Assembly: GCA_017509605.1 (NCBI GenBank)
Contig: JAFWPH010000054.1
Location: 1-45,521, forward strand
Direction of reading: 5' to 3'
Length of the DNA: 45,521 bases
Source: Bacteroidaceae bacterium
Lineage (GTDB): Bacteria > Bacteroidota > Bacteroidia > Bacteroidales > Bacteroidaceae
How positions within the stretch are numbered: the stretch's first letter is position 1; every line of letters begins with the position of its first letter. Positions 8,389 through 20,820 of the stretch are shown one piece after another. Made by a program: the position numbers and the translations under genes. Under the pieces are notes generated by a model. That model ran no database searches and was not told the origin of the DNA. It saw only the letters and a program-made list of their open reading frames with translations.

Positions 8389-11166
8389 ATGAGACTTTTT
8401 AACACATTACTTAGAAGCACATTGACAGTTTTGCTTTTTCTTGGGGCAAGTGCGGCATTTAGCGCAAATAAAACGACGAAGGTGACTCAGGTCACCAGTT
8501 TGGTCACTTTGAGCGATGACGTTGACTATGTGATTACAGGAAGCACCCCCTTTGCCACAGGAGGAAGTGTCGATATCACCAACACAGAGCATGCCGTGGT
8601 GATTATCCAAGGCATCAAACCGAGTCAGGTGATCTGCCGACACCTCAACACCCATGTGTTCATCAATGGCGAACAGGCTGTGAATGGCCAGAATTGCCAA
8701 GTGAAGCGATACGCCATGGGCACAATCATCTTCCCCTATGCCAAGGACATCAAGCCTCTGACCGTCTATTCCGAGCAGAATTTTGAAGGCACGTCGGTCA
8801 ACAATTTCGGGCTGGAGAACAGCGGAGGCTTTATGAACACCCTCTCCGCCGCCAAGCTGAACAACCAGATCCGCAGTTTCAAGCTCAAGCGCGGTTATAT
8901 GGTGACCTTCGCCACAGGTAAGAGTGGATGGGGGTACAGCCGTTGCTTCATAGCCGACAATGAGGACCTGGAGTTTGCCGTTCTTCCTGATGTTCTTGAC
9001 AGCAGCATCTCGTCCTACCGTGTGTTCAGTTGGTTCTATGCCAGCAAGAAGGGTCTGGCGTCCGACACCGATGCTGGTCGTAACGGTACGCTGAACTCCA
9101 GTTGGTGCTACGACTGGGCAACAGGCGTGAACCGCCTGCCCGACGTGGAATGCGTACCCAACCATATTTACGAGGACTGGCCTTCTCCCTCCGCTTGCGG
9201 TGGTGTGACCTATGCCACAATGATGAAGACCAACAACGAGCCAGGCAACAGCGCAGACGACCATCCGCAGGACGTGGAGACAGTGCTCAACAATTGGCAG
9301 AACCTGATGCGTACAGGTCTTCGTCTGTGTTCGGAGACATCTCACGACGGCAGTTGGGGACACTTGCAGCAGTTCATTGCCGCCATCGACGCACGAGGCT
9401 GGCGCTGTGACCTGCTTGACCTCCATTGCTACTGGACTTCGGGGTTCAACAACATGCAGTCGTATTATAATAATTATGGTAAGCGTCCTATCGTGATATC
9501 CGAGTGGGTGTGGGGCGCGTCGTGGAACAATAACGGTATTTTCGCGACCGACCGCAGTTTCTCCAAAGCGAACCAACAGTTGAACAAAGACCACTTGGTG
9601 GGTATTCTCAACGACCTTGAGAACTCCCCGTATGTGGAACGTTACGCTTATTGGAACAGTGAGGCCGACTGCTCGAAACTCATCCGGGGCGGTGAAGTGT
9701 CGATCGCCGGCCAGTATTACGCGGACCTCAAGTCCAACATGGGTTACAACAAGACCTACGAGAAAATACCGACCGTGGTTTACAGCAAACCTGAAGGACT
9801 TGCTGGCGAGTGGGCGAACAAGAATGCTGGCACCTACAAAATCTCATGGAATGACATCAACGGCGACATTATCAAATCCGTACAGTTACTCCGCAAGAGT
9901 CCAGGTGCTAAGACTTATGAGATTATTGCCACCCTTGCCCCGCTCGACCTCAACGGCAAGTATGTGACATACACTTATACCGACACCCTCACGGAGGCAG
10001 GTGCATATTATTATCAGGTGGTGAATGTTGGTCCCAATAACCGCAAGCTCACCTCTGATGAAGAAATCTCTGTTTCCGTTGCAGCCTCTCAGGGCGCTGA
10101 GGGTATGCAGTTCGGGGAACTCTCCATCACCGACACAGAGGCTGTGACATTGAACTTCACAGAGCCTTTCGACTCTATTCCCGCAGTGTTTATTGGTATT
10201 CCTTCCAATTCGAACCCCAGTGTAGGTCTGTCGAGAAAAGTGTCGTCGGTACTGAAGAACAAATTCTCTTTCGCCTTTATTCCATGGATTAACGGCACAT
10301 CGACTCAACTGACCAAAGTGGAGAACGTTGACTTCATGGCTCTCCCATATGGTCCTAAGAAGTTTGACGATGGTCAGCAGTATGAGGTCGGTTCAGGCAA
10401 GGCAACCCACACGGAAACTGAAATCGTGTTCGAAACCCCCTTCCCCGAGGGTGTGACCCCAGTCGTGATTGTGGAATTGCGTCCAACCCTCACCAAGCCG
10501 CTTATGACCAAGGTCTGGGATGTGACCAATACCGGTTTCAAGGTTATTGTCAAAGGCGAGGAAAAGGAAAACTTGAAAATCACCGCCAAGCAGAATTTTG
10601 TTTATCTCGCCATCACCCCAGGTGAGACAAGGCTGGGCAACGGCAAGAAATTCTATGCCGGCATCGGCGAGAATGCCCTTTATGGCAAGACCTACAAGCA
10701 AGAGCATTTCTTTATTGGCGAAGACACGCTCATGGTGAAGAACCCACTTGTGTTCGGAGCAACCCAGGAGTACAATACAGAAGCCTTCGGTGTGCTGCGT
10801 CGTGTGAGCGACATCACCAAGACTGGTGAGGACGGTGAGAATTATGTCATCGGCATGCGCATCAAGAAACAAGTGGATGAGACCACTTCTGCCGGCTATA
10901 CTTCAGCAACTACGGGTGAATCGTTCGGATGGGTGCTGTTGGTAGATGACGACGGTCCTGTCAATGCTGTTCGCGACATCATCTCAGACCGTTCGGCCAT
11001 GCCACTTGTCAAGGTTGATGCCAACCGTCGTGTCATTGTCAACGGCACTGGCGCCTACGAGTTGTTTACCGTCAATGGCACCAAGGTTGCGGCTGGTTCC
11101 CCATTGCAGCCTGGTGTCTATGTGGTGAAGGTTGGCAAGAACACCAGAAAGATAGTGGTTAGATAA
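8389..11166 (+). CDS. Secreted GH128-like glycoside hydrolase with T9SS sorting tail (paralogue 1)
   Basis: 925 residues with a signal peptide (about 1-25, ending AAFSA). After a beta-rich N-terminal domain (about 30-200), residues 235-445 form a TIM-barrel-like domain of the Glyco_hydro_cc/GH128 type. Visible marks are NNEPGN with candidate acid/base Glu284, the stretch GLRLCSETS...LLDLHCYW, and ISEWVWG with candidate nucleophile Glu372. Known GH128 enzymes act on beta-1,3-glucan, but the substrate here cannot be read from sequence. A fibronectin-like segment (about 465-560) and a repeated aromatic beta module (about 570-850, with PAVFIGIPSNS) follow. The end (PGVYVVKVGKNTRKIVVR) is a type A T9SS sorting tail, so the protein is probably secreted or surface attached. 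The next gene is a paralogue. Confidence 0.75.
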   Translation: MRLFNTLLRSTLTVLLFLGASAAFSANKTTKVTQVTSLVTLSDDVDYVITGSTPFATGGSVDITNTEHAVVIIQGIKPSQVICRHLNTHVFINGEQAVNGQNCQVKRYAMGTIIFPYAKDIKPLTVYSEQNFEGTSVNNFGLENSGGFMNTLSAAKLNNQIRSFKLKRGYMVTFATGKSGWGYSRCFIADNEDLEFAVLPDVLDSSISSYRVFSWFYASKKGLASDTDAGRNGTLNSSWCYDWATGVNRLPDVECVPNHIYEDWPSPSACGGVTYATMMKTNNEPGNSADDHPQDVETVLNNWQNLMRTGLRLCSETSHDGSWGHLQQFIAAIDARGWRCDLLDLHCYWTSGFNNMQSYYNNYGKRPIVISEWVWGASWNNNGIFATDRSFSKANQQLNKDHLVGILNDLENSPYVERYAYWNSEADCSKLIRGGEVSIAGQYYADLKSNMGYNKTYEKIPTVVYSKPEGLAGEWANKNAGTYKISWNDINGDIIKSVQLLRKSPGAKTYEIIATLAPLDLNGKYVTYTYTDTLTEAGAYYYQVVNVGPNNRKLTSDEEISVSVAASQGAEGMQFGELSITDTEAVTLNFTEPFDSIPAVFIGIPSNSNPSVGLSRKVSSVLKNKFSFAFIPWINGTSTQLTKVENVDFMALPYGPKKFDDGQQYEVGSGKATHTETEIVFETPFPEGVTPVVIVELRPTLTKPLMTKVWDVTNTGFKVIVKGEEKENLKITAKQNFVYLAITPGETRLGNGKKFYAGIGENALYGKTYKQEHFFIGEDTLMVKNPLVFGATQEYNTEAFGVLRRVSDITKTGEDGENYVIGMRIKKQVDETTSAGYTSATTGESFGWVLLVDDDGPVNAVRDIISDRSAMPLVKVDANRRVIVNGTGAYELFTVNGTKVAAGSPLQPGVYVVKVGKNTRKIVVR

Positions 11167-11482
11167 TGCTCTTTATGTATATGGGGCCTTCTATAAATTC
11201 TACGTTCACGATATTAATAATCAAAATAAGGTTATTATGAACTCTTTAGTAAATATTGGTCTTTCTTTGCATCTGGCTGTTTGTCAGTCGGTCACAATGC
11301 CCGCATTGCTCCCTCCCTCTGCACAGCCATCTGCTAAAGAAATCTTCAATTTTTCCTCAAAGACAATTTATAGAAGTCCCCATATCAGACAATACCCTGG
11401 ATGAATGTCATGCCTTAGTATCATTCATCTCAGGGTATTGCACTGTTAGGTTTTATGAACGAGGAATCTTAACTTTAAGAGA
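11167..11482. other. Intergenic region between the two hydrolase paralogues
   Basis: 316 bases. It contains the strong hairpin listed at 11392-11438. Two short open frames (11237-11404 and 11256-11486) show no family resemblance and are not called. No clear TAnnTTTG promoter was found, so the second paralogue may be read from the first gene's promoter through this leader. Confidence 0.5.
11392..11438 (+). promoter_or_regulatory. Leader hairpin ahead of the second hydrolase paralogue
   Basis: The left arm 11392-11407 pairs with 11422-11438 over 16 base pairs, with one bulged base and a 14-base loop. It is 44 bases before the start codon at 11483. There is no T-run behind it, so it may be an mRNA processing or stability element, or an attenuator, rather than a simple terminator. 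Confidence 0.5.
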
Positions 11483-14242
11483 ATGAGACTGAAAAACATA
11501 TTCCTATCTGCCCTTTTGCTTTTGCTAACCTTACATGCAGGGGCAGGCAATCCCGTTAAGAGCGTCTCGAAAGTGACCGAGGCCATTAGCATCGACGAGG
11601 CTTTGGATTACCATATCACCAGCACCAGTCCTTTCGCCACTTCAGGCAGCATCGACCTTCGGAACGAGGATGCCGCAGTCGTCTTTGAATCAATTCGTCC
11701 TTCGGAGGTCATCAAGAACTATTTGTCCAATATCTACGTGAACGGTGAGCCCGCCAAGAACGACAACAATGTTCGCGTCGCCATCTATGACAACGGCGCT
11801 ATCGTTTATGCCCATGCCAACAGCAAGTATAATCCGTTGACAGTCTTTACCGACTTCAATCTGCAAGGTGAAGAGAACAACAATTATGTGCCACGTACTG
11901 CCTATACCAATCTTGGGGAATTCAACAACCGTATCAAGTCGTTTCGCTTGAAACGTGGCTATATGGTCACTTTCGCTTCTGCATGCAACGGTAAGGGCTA
12001 CAGCCAGGTTTTCATCGCGCAGGACGAAGACTTGGTGGTGAAAGAGCTCAACCAATACCTGGCAGGCAAGGTGTCGTTCATCCGTGTGTTCCCGTGGAAC
12101 CGTACTACTAAGAAGGGCAGCGCGAGTGGTGACACACCACAGTACAATGCCCTCAGAGCCACATGGTTCTACGACTGGTCGGCCAACAATTTCAACTACG
12201 ATGATTATGAGTATGTGCCCATGCATCATCATGAAGGCTGGCCCTCCTACAACTCCATCGCTGCTCTTCGCTACAGCAACACGGTACTGGGCAACAATGA
12301 ACCCGACAACAACAACGACCAGAGCCAGCATCCCGCGCCATACTCTGAGGTCATAGAGGCTTGGTCGGACATCTACACGAGTGGCATGCGTGTGGGGTCA
12401 CCTTCCATGGCCAGCAATCTCTACGGTTGGCTGGTGCCTTTTATGGACCTGTGTGAACAGCGCAATTACCGTGTCGATTTCATCACTTTCCATGCCTATT
12501 GGTATTCGCCAGGTTCGTCCTACAGCAGCTATGTGAACACGCTTTACAACCTTTTTCACCGCCCAGTCTGGCTCACCGAGTTCAACTATGGCGCCAACTG
12601 GACCAATGAGACTACATGGCCCGACAAAGACCGTTCGGCCTCGAGGGCCAATCAGGAGCATGAGCGCGCAGGACTCTCCGATATCTGCCGCGCTCTTGAG
12701 GACAACCCACATCTGGAGCGTTATTCCATCTATAACTGGGTGCAGGATGCCCGTGCTGTCTTCCTCAACAACAGGGCCACCTTGGCGGGTGAGTGGTATG
12801 GCAACTTGAAGTCCAAGACCGCTTATACAGGCGGAGAAGGGTATGTGCCCGGATGGCGATGGAATTACCCCAAGAACCTCTCTCTGGCATTCCATGAGAG
12901 CCAGAAGGTAGCCACGCTGACCTGGACCAACCCCAATTGTGACGAGACCGACTCCACCCTCGTGGAACGCAAAGGCCCCGATGACGATGATTTTGTGGTA
13001 ATCGCCAACTTGCCCAGTTCAGACAATACAGAATGTGAATACAATGACACACTGACCGGTTTCTCGGGCTTGTTTGCTTACCGCATCCGCAACTACGATT
13101 CCGACGGACATACGAGGCAACTGGGTACTGTGTCGATAGGCATCAGTGATGTGCAGGGCGACGATATTGTGCAATACGGTACCTTGAACCTAACCTCCAG
13201 TAATATGACAACCACTGAGTTCACTCAGGAGTTCGATGCCACTCCGGCCATTTTCATGGGTATTCCTACCAATTTGAACAATGGCATTGGTATGGCCAAT
13301 CAGGTCTTGTCAGTCAACAAAGGCAAGTTCTCCTTTAGAGTCTTTCCTTGGCAGTCGTCAACCGACAGCACATTCTACAGTACGGAGAAGATTGACTTCA
13401 TGGCTTTGCCGTATGGCGTGAGAAAGTACGACGACGGAATGCAACTCATTGTGGGCACGGCCAGGGTGAAAGGCGACACTGCCCAAGTGGTGTTCGACGA
13501 GCCTTTCCCTGAAGGTATAACACCTGTGGTTGTGCCGGAGATCCGGCCTGTCATCAAAAACCACCCGCTCATGCCTAAGGTGTGGGACGTGACCAACACT
13601 GGTTTCAAGGCCTCTATAAGATATGAAAGTGAGATCGGCAGCAAAGTCAAGTCCAGCCAGAACCTGATGTACATTGCCATGACGCCAGGACGTATAGACC
13701 TCGGCAATGGGAAATTGCTTCATGCCGGAATTGGCCAGAACCGTCTTTCAGGAGTGGTGTATAAGACGGAGACCTTCTTCAATGTGGACGAGCAAGGCGA
13801 CACAACCTTCTACAAACTGTCCAATCCCCGAGTGTTCGGCAGCACTCAGGAGAATAACATCGATGCCGCTACAGTATTGAGGCTTGTTTCTTATCGTACT
13901 GAGAAAGACGCTGATGGCAATGAACTGGTTACGGGCGTGAACGTGAAACGGCAGGTGGAAAACTCTGCCCGAACACTCAACACTTCCAGTTCAGGAGAGA
14001 CATTCGGATGGTTGACGCTCAGCGACAATACAGGCACACCTGATGCAATACATCTTGTGCAGGCCGACAACAGCGGTGACTTCAATGTCGTGGTGAAAAA
14101 CCGAATCATCTTTGTGGAAAATGCCAGCCACTTCGAAGTCTATACCTCAAGTGGTGCCAAGGTCGCGTCCAATGCTTCCCAACGCCCTGGTCTCTATATT
14201 GTAAAGGCCGGTCATGCGACAAAGAAGATTGTGGTGAGATGA
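11483..14242 (+). CDS. Secreted GH128-like glycoside hydrolase with T9SS sorting tail (paralogue 2)
   Basis: 919 residues, the same architecture along its whole length as the protein encoded just upstream, but clearly diverged. The signal peptide ends near residue 22 (LHAGAG). The hydrolase domain (about 225-440) is the clearer GH128 match: NNEPDNNNDQSQHPAP with candidate acid/base Glu273, then MRVGSPSMAS, VDFITFHAYWY and VWLTEFNYGANW with candidate nucleophile Glu366. A fibronectin-like segment, the aromatic beta module (PAIFMGIPTNLN) and a T9SS tail (RPGLYIVKAGHATKKIVVR) follow. The two copies may divide related linkages or chain lengths. The beta-galactosidase gene starts 72 bases downstream, suggesting a shared carbohydrate target. 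Confidence 0.78.
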   Translation: MRLKNIFLSALLLLLTLHAGAGNPVKSVSKVTEAISIDEALDYHITSTSPFATSGSIDLRNEDAAVVFESIRPSEVIKNYLSNIYVNGEPAKNDNNVRVAIYDNGAIVYAHANSKYNPLTVFTDFNLQGEENNNYVPRTAYTNLGEFNNRIKSFRLKRGYMVTFASACNGKGYSQVFIAQDEDLVVKELNQYLAGKVSFIRVFPWNRTTKKGSASGDTPQYNALRATWFYDWSANNFNYDDYEYVPMHHHEGWPSYNSIAALRYSNTVLGNNEPDNNNDQSQHPAPYSEVIEAWSDIYTSGMRVGSPSMASNLYGWLVPFMDLCEQRNYRVDFITFHAYWYSPGSSYSSYVNTLYNLFHRPVWLTEFNYGANWTNETTWPDKDRSASRANQEHERAGLSDICRALEDNPHLERYSIYNWVQDARAVFLNNRATLAGEWYGNLKSKTAYTGGEGYVPGWRWNYPKNLSLAFHESQKVATLTWTNPNCDETDSTLVERKGPDDDDFVVIANLPSSDNTECEYNDTLTGFSGLFAYRIRNYDSDGHTRQLGTVSIGISDVQGDDIVQYGTLNLTSSNMTTTEFTQEFDATPAIFMGIPTNLNNGIGMANQVLSVNKGKFSFRVFPWQSSTDSTFYSTEKIDFMALPYGVRKYDDGMQLIVGTARVKGDTAQVVFDEPFPEGITPVVVPEIRPVIKNHPLMPKVWDVTNTGFKASIRYESEIGSKVKSSQNLMYIAMTPGRIDLGNGKLLHAGIGQNRLSGVVYKTETFFNVDEQGDTTFYKLSNPRVFGSTQENNIDAATVLRLVSYRTEKDADGNELVTGVNVKRQVENSARTLNTSSSGETFGWLTLSDNTGTPDAIHLVQADNSGDFNVVVKNRIIFVENASHFEVYTSSGAKVASNASQRPGLYIVKAGHATKKIVVR

Positions 14243-14299
14243 TTTTTTAGGCTCTAGGCTTTGGACAATAAAAATGAGAAAATCTATTAAAGCAAATAA

Positions 14300-17455
<3,156 letters not shown>

Positions 17456-17476
17456 GGCCCTGAATGAGTCGCCTCT

Positions 17477-17510
17477 CTGTATCCGTGGGGCAGACGCCCC
17501 ACGGATACAG
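17477..17510 (+). terminator. Perfect 15-bp hairpin after the beta-galactosidase
   Basis: 17477-17491 is a perfect inverted complement of 17496-17510, around a 4-base loop (AGAC), 21 bases after the stop codon. There is no T-run, but the stem is long and GC-rich. It probably ends or protects the hydrolase transcript. It could also be a dispersed palindromic element. Confidence 0.6.
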
Positions 17511-17531
17511 TACTCAAACCAACTAAGCACA

Positions 17532-17572
17532 CTGAAAGAGTGCCCCATTATCAGTATTGGGTACTCTTTCAG
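17532..17572 (+). terminator. Second hairpin after the beta-galactosidase
   Basis: CTGAAAGAGT (17532-17541) pairs perfectly with 17563-17572, and the inner bases (CCCA against TGGG) add partial pairing. It lies 21 bases behind the first hairpin. Together they separate the hydrolase block from the phosphatase gene. Confidence 0.5.
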
Positions 17573-17671
17573 AGTAAATCTATTCTCTTTTACAACTATT
17601 ACCTCTCAACAATCGTCCCCCTTTAACTTCCCTTTTAACTCCCTTTTAAATTTTCTCCCATTTACCCAAAG

Positions 17672-18211
17672 ATGACGATTTATTTCATCCGCCATACAAG
17701 GGTCAAGGTACCCACAGGCACATGTTATGGACAGAGCGATGTGCCGCTTAGCGACACGTTTATTGAAGAGGCTGCCCAAGTGAGACAAGAAATCGAAGGC
17801 GTGGTCTTTGACCATGTTTTCACTAGTCCGTTGACCCGTTGTGTGGAACTTGCCCGTTTCTGTGGTTTCCCCGACGCTGAGCGAGAGGACTTGGTGAAGG
17901 AGTTCAATTTCGGCGAGTGGGAAATGGGCAACTACGACACGCTTTACCGTGACGACCCACGTTTCGCGCTGTGGTGCGACGACTACTTGCATCAGCATGC
18001 ACCCGGCGGAGAGTGCTTGATGGATGTCGTTGAGCGGACAAGGCAATTTATCGAGAAAATCAAGGCTTCAGGCTTAAACCGTGTCGCTGTCTTTTGTCAT
18101 GGCGGCATCCTCGCTTCCGCCCTCATCCTCACTGGCCAGACCACACCTGAACACGCTATGGACAATGTCCCAACCTACGGCACCGTTTTGCGTGTGGAAA
18201 TTCCCCGTTAG
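17672..18211 (+). CDS. cobC: Histidine phosphatase, CobC-like (alpha-ribazole phosphatase)
   Basis: 179 residues of the histidine phosphatase superfamily. The phosphohistidine motif RHT is at residues 7-9, with Arg56 in TSPLTRC, Glu82 in FGEWE and the second catalytic His143 in FCHGG. Length and motifs suit alpha-ribazole-5'-phosphate phosphatase, which completes the lower ligand of cobalamin. The gene is isolated from other cobalamin genes, so the exact substrate is inferred; other small phosphatases of this family are possible. A pyrimidine-rich stretch with repeated CCCTTTTAA-like units (about 17616-17655) lies just before the start. Confidence 0.75.
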   Translation: MTIYFIRHTRVKVPTGTCYGQSDVPLSDTFIEEAAQVRQEIEGVVFDHVFTSPLTRCVELARFCGFPDAEREDLVKEFNFGEWEMGNYDTLYRDDPRFALWCDDYLHQHAPGGECLMDVVERTRQFIEKIKASGLNRVAVFCHGGILASALILTGQTTPEHAMDNVPTYGTVLRVEIPR

Positions 18212-18698
18212 TCTGACTTAGCAAACAAAACCAAGAAAAAAACCTAAAAAAGACCTAACCATGGAGCGGGATTAAAAAAATGTCAATTTATTTGGTGGTG
18301 ACGAAAGAAATACATACTTTTGCATTTGAATTTGGATTCAAGAATTATATATCCACACGATATTTACAATCTATTATTAATTTAAGGTCCATGTTCCGAG
18401 GCGTTTACATCAACACTGAATCATTAAGTACGCGCCTGTCCAATTCATCATTCAAACATCATTTTCATTAAAAAAAGCGTTGATGCTTTTGGAAAATTCA
18501 CGTTTCACACAAGGCTGAGCATTTTATGCAGTTGTCGTATGGGCTAAAATAACACCCTGATCGATGATTGTAGTGTCTTGCCAAGGAAAAAAGAACATTT
18601 TTATATCGTGTCGTTGATTGAGAACCGGTCAGTTCCGGTTGTCGGTCCTCGCATGTCGAAAGGTTGATTGGAGCACGGACCCGCCAAAAAGTTTTAAC
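18212..18698 (+). promoter_or_regulatory. rho upstream region: promoter and long leader
   Basis: 487 bases without a credible gene. A good promoter lies inside: TTTG at 18291-18294, a 20-base spacer, and TACTTTTG at 18315-18322. Transcription would start near 18329, leaving a leader of about 370 bases before rho. The leader holds a 6-bp stem (18623-18628 with 18635-18640) and GC-rich segments near 18640-18690. The open frame 18280-18471 overlaps this promoter and is dismissed. Long rho leaders are autoregulatory in other bacteria; autoregulation here is inference. Confidence 0.55.
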
Positions 18699-20699
18699 AT
18701 GTCATATACAAAAGCAGGGCTCGAAAGCATGAGCCAGGAAGAGTTTTTCAGTTTGGCCGAAAAACTTGAGATTCCTGATTACAAGAAAAGGGAAAAGATA
18801 GACGTCATCTACGATATCATCGAGAAGAGCGTCAGTGAATCTGTCGCCAATAGCGCCAACAAGGAAAAGACGCCGAGAAAGCGCGCCCGCGTGAGCGTGA
18901 AGAACGTCGATAAGGTATATACCGCTAACCAGACTGATGCCAAGAAGGTGGATAAAGTGGAGCGGAAGATCAAGGACGATGGTCTCTTCGCAGACCTCTC
19001 AGAAGAGGACCGCAGGATGTTGCAGGACACGATTGTTCCCGCAGAACAGCCAGAACAGGTTGTGACGGAAGAGGTGGCTCCCAAGAAACGAGCCTCCAGG
19101 AAAGCCGCGGCCAAGGAAGAAACGTCAGTGGAAGAGAATGCCCCCGTTGACGCTGAGGCGCCCGCTCCCAAGAAGAGAGGCCGCAAAAAGAAGTCAGAGA
19201 CAGTAACGGAGGAAAATAGTGCTGAGGTAAAGCCTGTCGATGGCGATGTAACAGAGGAAACCAAGGATGAATCTGGCAAGGATGCACAAGTCACAGATGC
19301 CAACGAGATTCCTGAGCAGCAATTCAACCAGAGTGGAGGAGATCTTCCCACCGAGACAATAGTGATAGGCAAGGATCCTTCATTCGAGCCAGTGGATGAC
19401 GGAGTGGATTTCATCATCCTTCAGGACATCCCCAACGAGGAAGCCAGGTACAACATGCTCGACAGCATGCCTTCCTACAATAACAAGAAGGACGATAAAT
19501 CCTCTTATGCTTCTGATCCGCAACAAGACGACATGCAGGTCAATTCAGGCAAAGACATGCCTCAGCCACGTGCCGATTACGACTTCAGTGACCTGCTCGA
19601 ATGTAGTGGTGTGCTGGAAGTCATCGACAACTATGGTTTCTTGCGCAGTTCAGATTACAACTACCTGCCTTCGCCCGACGACATCTATGTGAGTCAGGCG
19701 CAAATCAAGCATTACAGCATGAAGACCGGAGACGTGGTGTGCTGCAGCATCCGTCCTCCTAAGGAAGGTGAGAAGTTCTTCCCGCTTGTCCAGGTGAAGA
19801 CCATCAACGGACGTGACCCTCAGGTTGTGCGCGACCGTATTCCATTCGAGTTCCTCACTCCGTTGTTCCCCGATGAGAAGTTCACACTCTGTAAAGGTAC
19901 GGGCGACAGCCTCAGCCTCCGTGTGGTGGATCTCTTCGCGCCTATCGGAAAGGGGCAGCGTGCGTTGATCGTGGCGCAGCCGAAGACGGGTAAGACCATG
20001 CTCATGAAGGATATCGCCAATTCCATCGCCGCCAACCATCCTGAGGCATACATCATGATGTTGCTCATCGATGAGCGCCCCGAAGAGGTGACCGACATGG
20101 CTCGCACGGTGAATGCCGAGGTGATAGCCTCCACATTCGACGCTCCGGCTGAGAACCACGTGAAGATTGCTGGCATCGTGCTTGAGAAAGCCAAGAGAAT
20201 GGTGGAGTGTGGACACGATGTGGTCATCTTCCTCGATTCCATCACCCGACTGGCTCGTGCCTATAACACTGTGAACCCCGCTTCAGGCAAGGTGCTTACC
20301 GGTGGTGTGGATGCCAATGCATTGCAGAAGCCCAAACGCTTCTTCGGAGCTGCGCGCAACATCGAAGGAGGCGGTTCGCTCACCATCATCGCCACAGCTC
20401 TTATCGACACCGGCAGCAAGATGGACGAAGTGATATTCGAGGAATTCAAGGGTACAGGAAACAGTGAGTTGCAGCTCGACCGCACGCTCTCCAACAAGCG
20501 AATCTTCCCCGCTGTGAATATCACGGCATCCAGCACCCGACGCGACGAACTGCTTCAGGACGAGATGACAGTCAAGCGCATGTGGATCCTTCGCAATCAC
20601 TTGGCCGACATGACACCTACGGAAGCCATGGAGTTTATGAAGGACCGTTTGGGAAAAACACTCAACAACGAGGAATTCCTGATGAGCATGAATGGATAG
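18699..20699 (+). CDS. rho: Transcription termination factor Rho with a long disordered insert
   Basis: 666 residues against 419 in E. coli. Rho is the hexameric RNA-dependent ATPase that ends transcription. A Rho_N helical domain (residues 1 to about 45, [17 protein letters not shown]) is followed by a Lys/Glu/Ala-rich low-complexity insert (about 46-285, with KKRGRKKK). The OB-fold RNA-binding domain starts near residue 287 ([18 protein letters not shown]), and the ATPase has Walker A AQPKTGKT near 425, [10 protein letters not shown] and [15 protein letters not shown]. The frame reaches back to 18618 but the Rho_N domain fixes the start at 18699. A long disordered region of this kind is known to make Bacteroides thetaiotaomicron Rho phase-separate. 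Confidence 0.95.
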   Translation: MSYTKAGLESMSQEEFFSLAEKLEIPDYKKREKIDVIYDIIEKSVSESVANSANKEKTPRKRARVSVKNVDKVYTANQTDAKKVDKVERKIKDDGLFADLSEEDRRMLQDTIVPAEQPEQVVTEEVAPKKRASRKAAAKEETSVEENAPVDAEAPAPKKRGRKKKSETVTEENSAEVKPVDGDVTEETKDESGKDAQVTDANEIPEQQFNQSGGDLPTETIVIGKDPSFEPVDDGVDFIILQDIPNEEARYNMLDSMPSYNNKKDDKSSYASDPQQDDMQVNSGKDMPQPRADYDFSDLLECSGVLEVIDNYGFLRSSDYNYLPSPDDIYVSQAQIKHYSMKTGDVVCCSIRPPKEGEKFFPLVQVKTINGRDPQVVRDRIPFEFLTPLFPDEKFTLCKGTGDSLSLRVVDLFAPIGKGQRALIVAQPKTGKTMLMKDIANSIAANHPEAYIMMLLIDERPEEVTDMARTVNAEVIASTFDAPAENHVKIAGIVLEKAKRMVECGHDVVIFLDSITRLARAYNTVNPASGKVLTGGVDANALQKPKRFFGAARNIEGGGSLTIIATALIDTGSKMDEVIFEEFKGTGNSELQLDRTLSNKRIFPAVNITASSTRRDELLQDEMTVKRMWILRNHLADMTPTEAMEFMKDRLGKTLNNEEFLMSMNG

Positions 20700-20710
20700 A
20701 TAACAATAGA

Positions 20711-20750
20711 ACCAAAAAGAGGGCGCTGGATTCAGCGCCCTCTTTTTGGT
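20711..20750. terminator. Bidirectional Rho-independent terminator
   Basis: A perfect 18-bp stem pairs 20711-20728 with 20733-20750 around the 4-base loop GATT. The arms end in A-run and T-run, so it works on both strands. It sits between the converging rho (plus) and DUF3127 (minus) genes. Confidence 0.9.
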
Positions 20751-20820
20751 TGATATGCGATCCTGGATGTTCCAGGCACGTAGGCATTTCTATGCAATCC
20801 AAGTTAGTCCTGAGATGCGA

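Noticed and set aside
8407..9594. Long minus-strand open frame opposite the first hydrolase gene (395 codons)
   Set aside because: It mirrors the codon pattern of a well-supported plus-strand gene with signal peptide, hydrolase motifs and T9SS tail; its own translation has no family features.
11237..11486. Two short open frames (11237-11404 and 11256-11486) ahead of the second hydrolase
   Set aside because: No family resemblance and no good ribosome site. The first ends inside the hairpin and the second overlaps the hydrolase start by four bases; probably chance, although a leader peptide cannot be excluded.
18280..18471. 63-codon open frame upstream of rho
   Set aside because: It overlaps the predicted rho promoter, and its low-complexity AT-rich translation looks non-coding.
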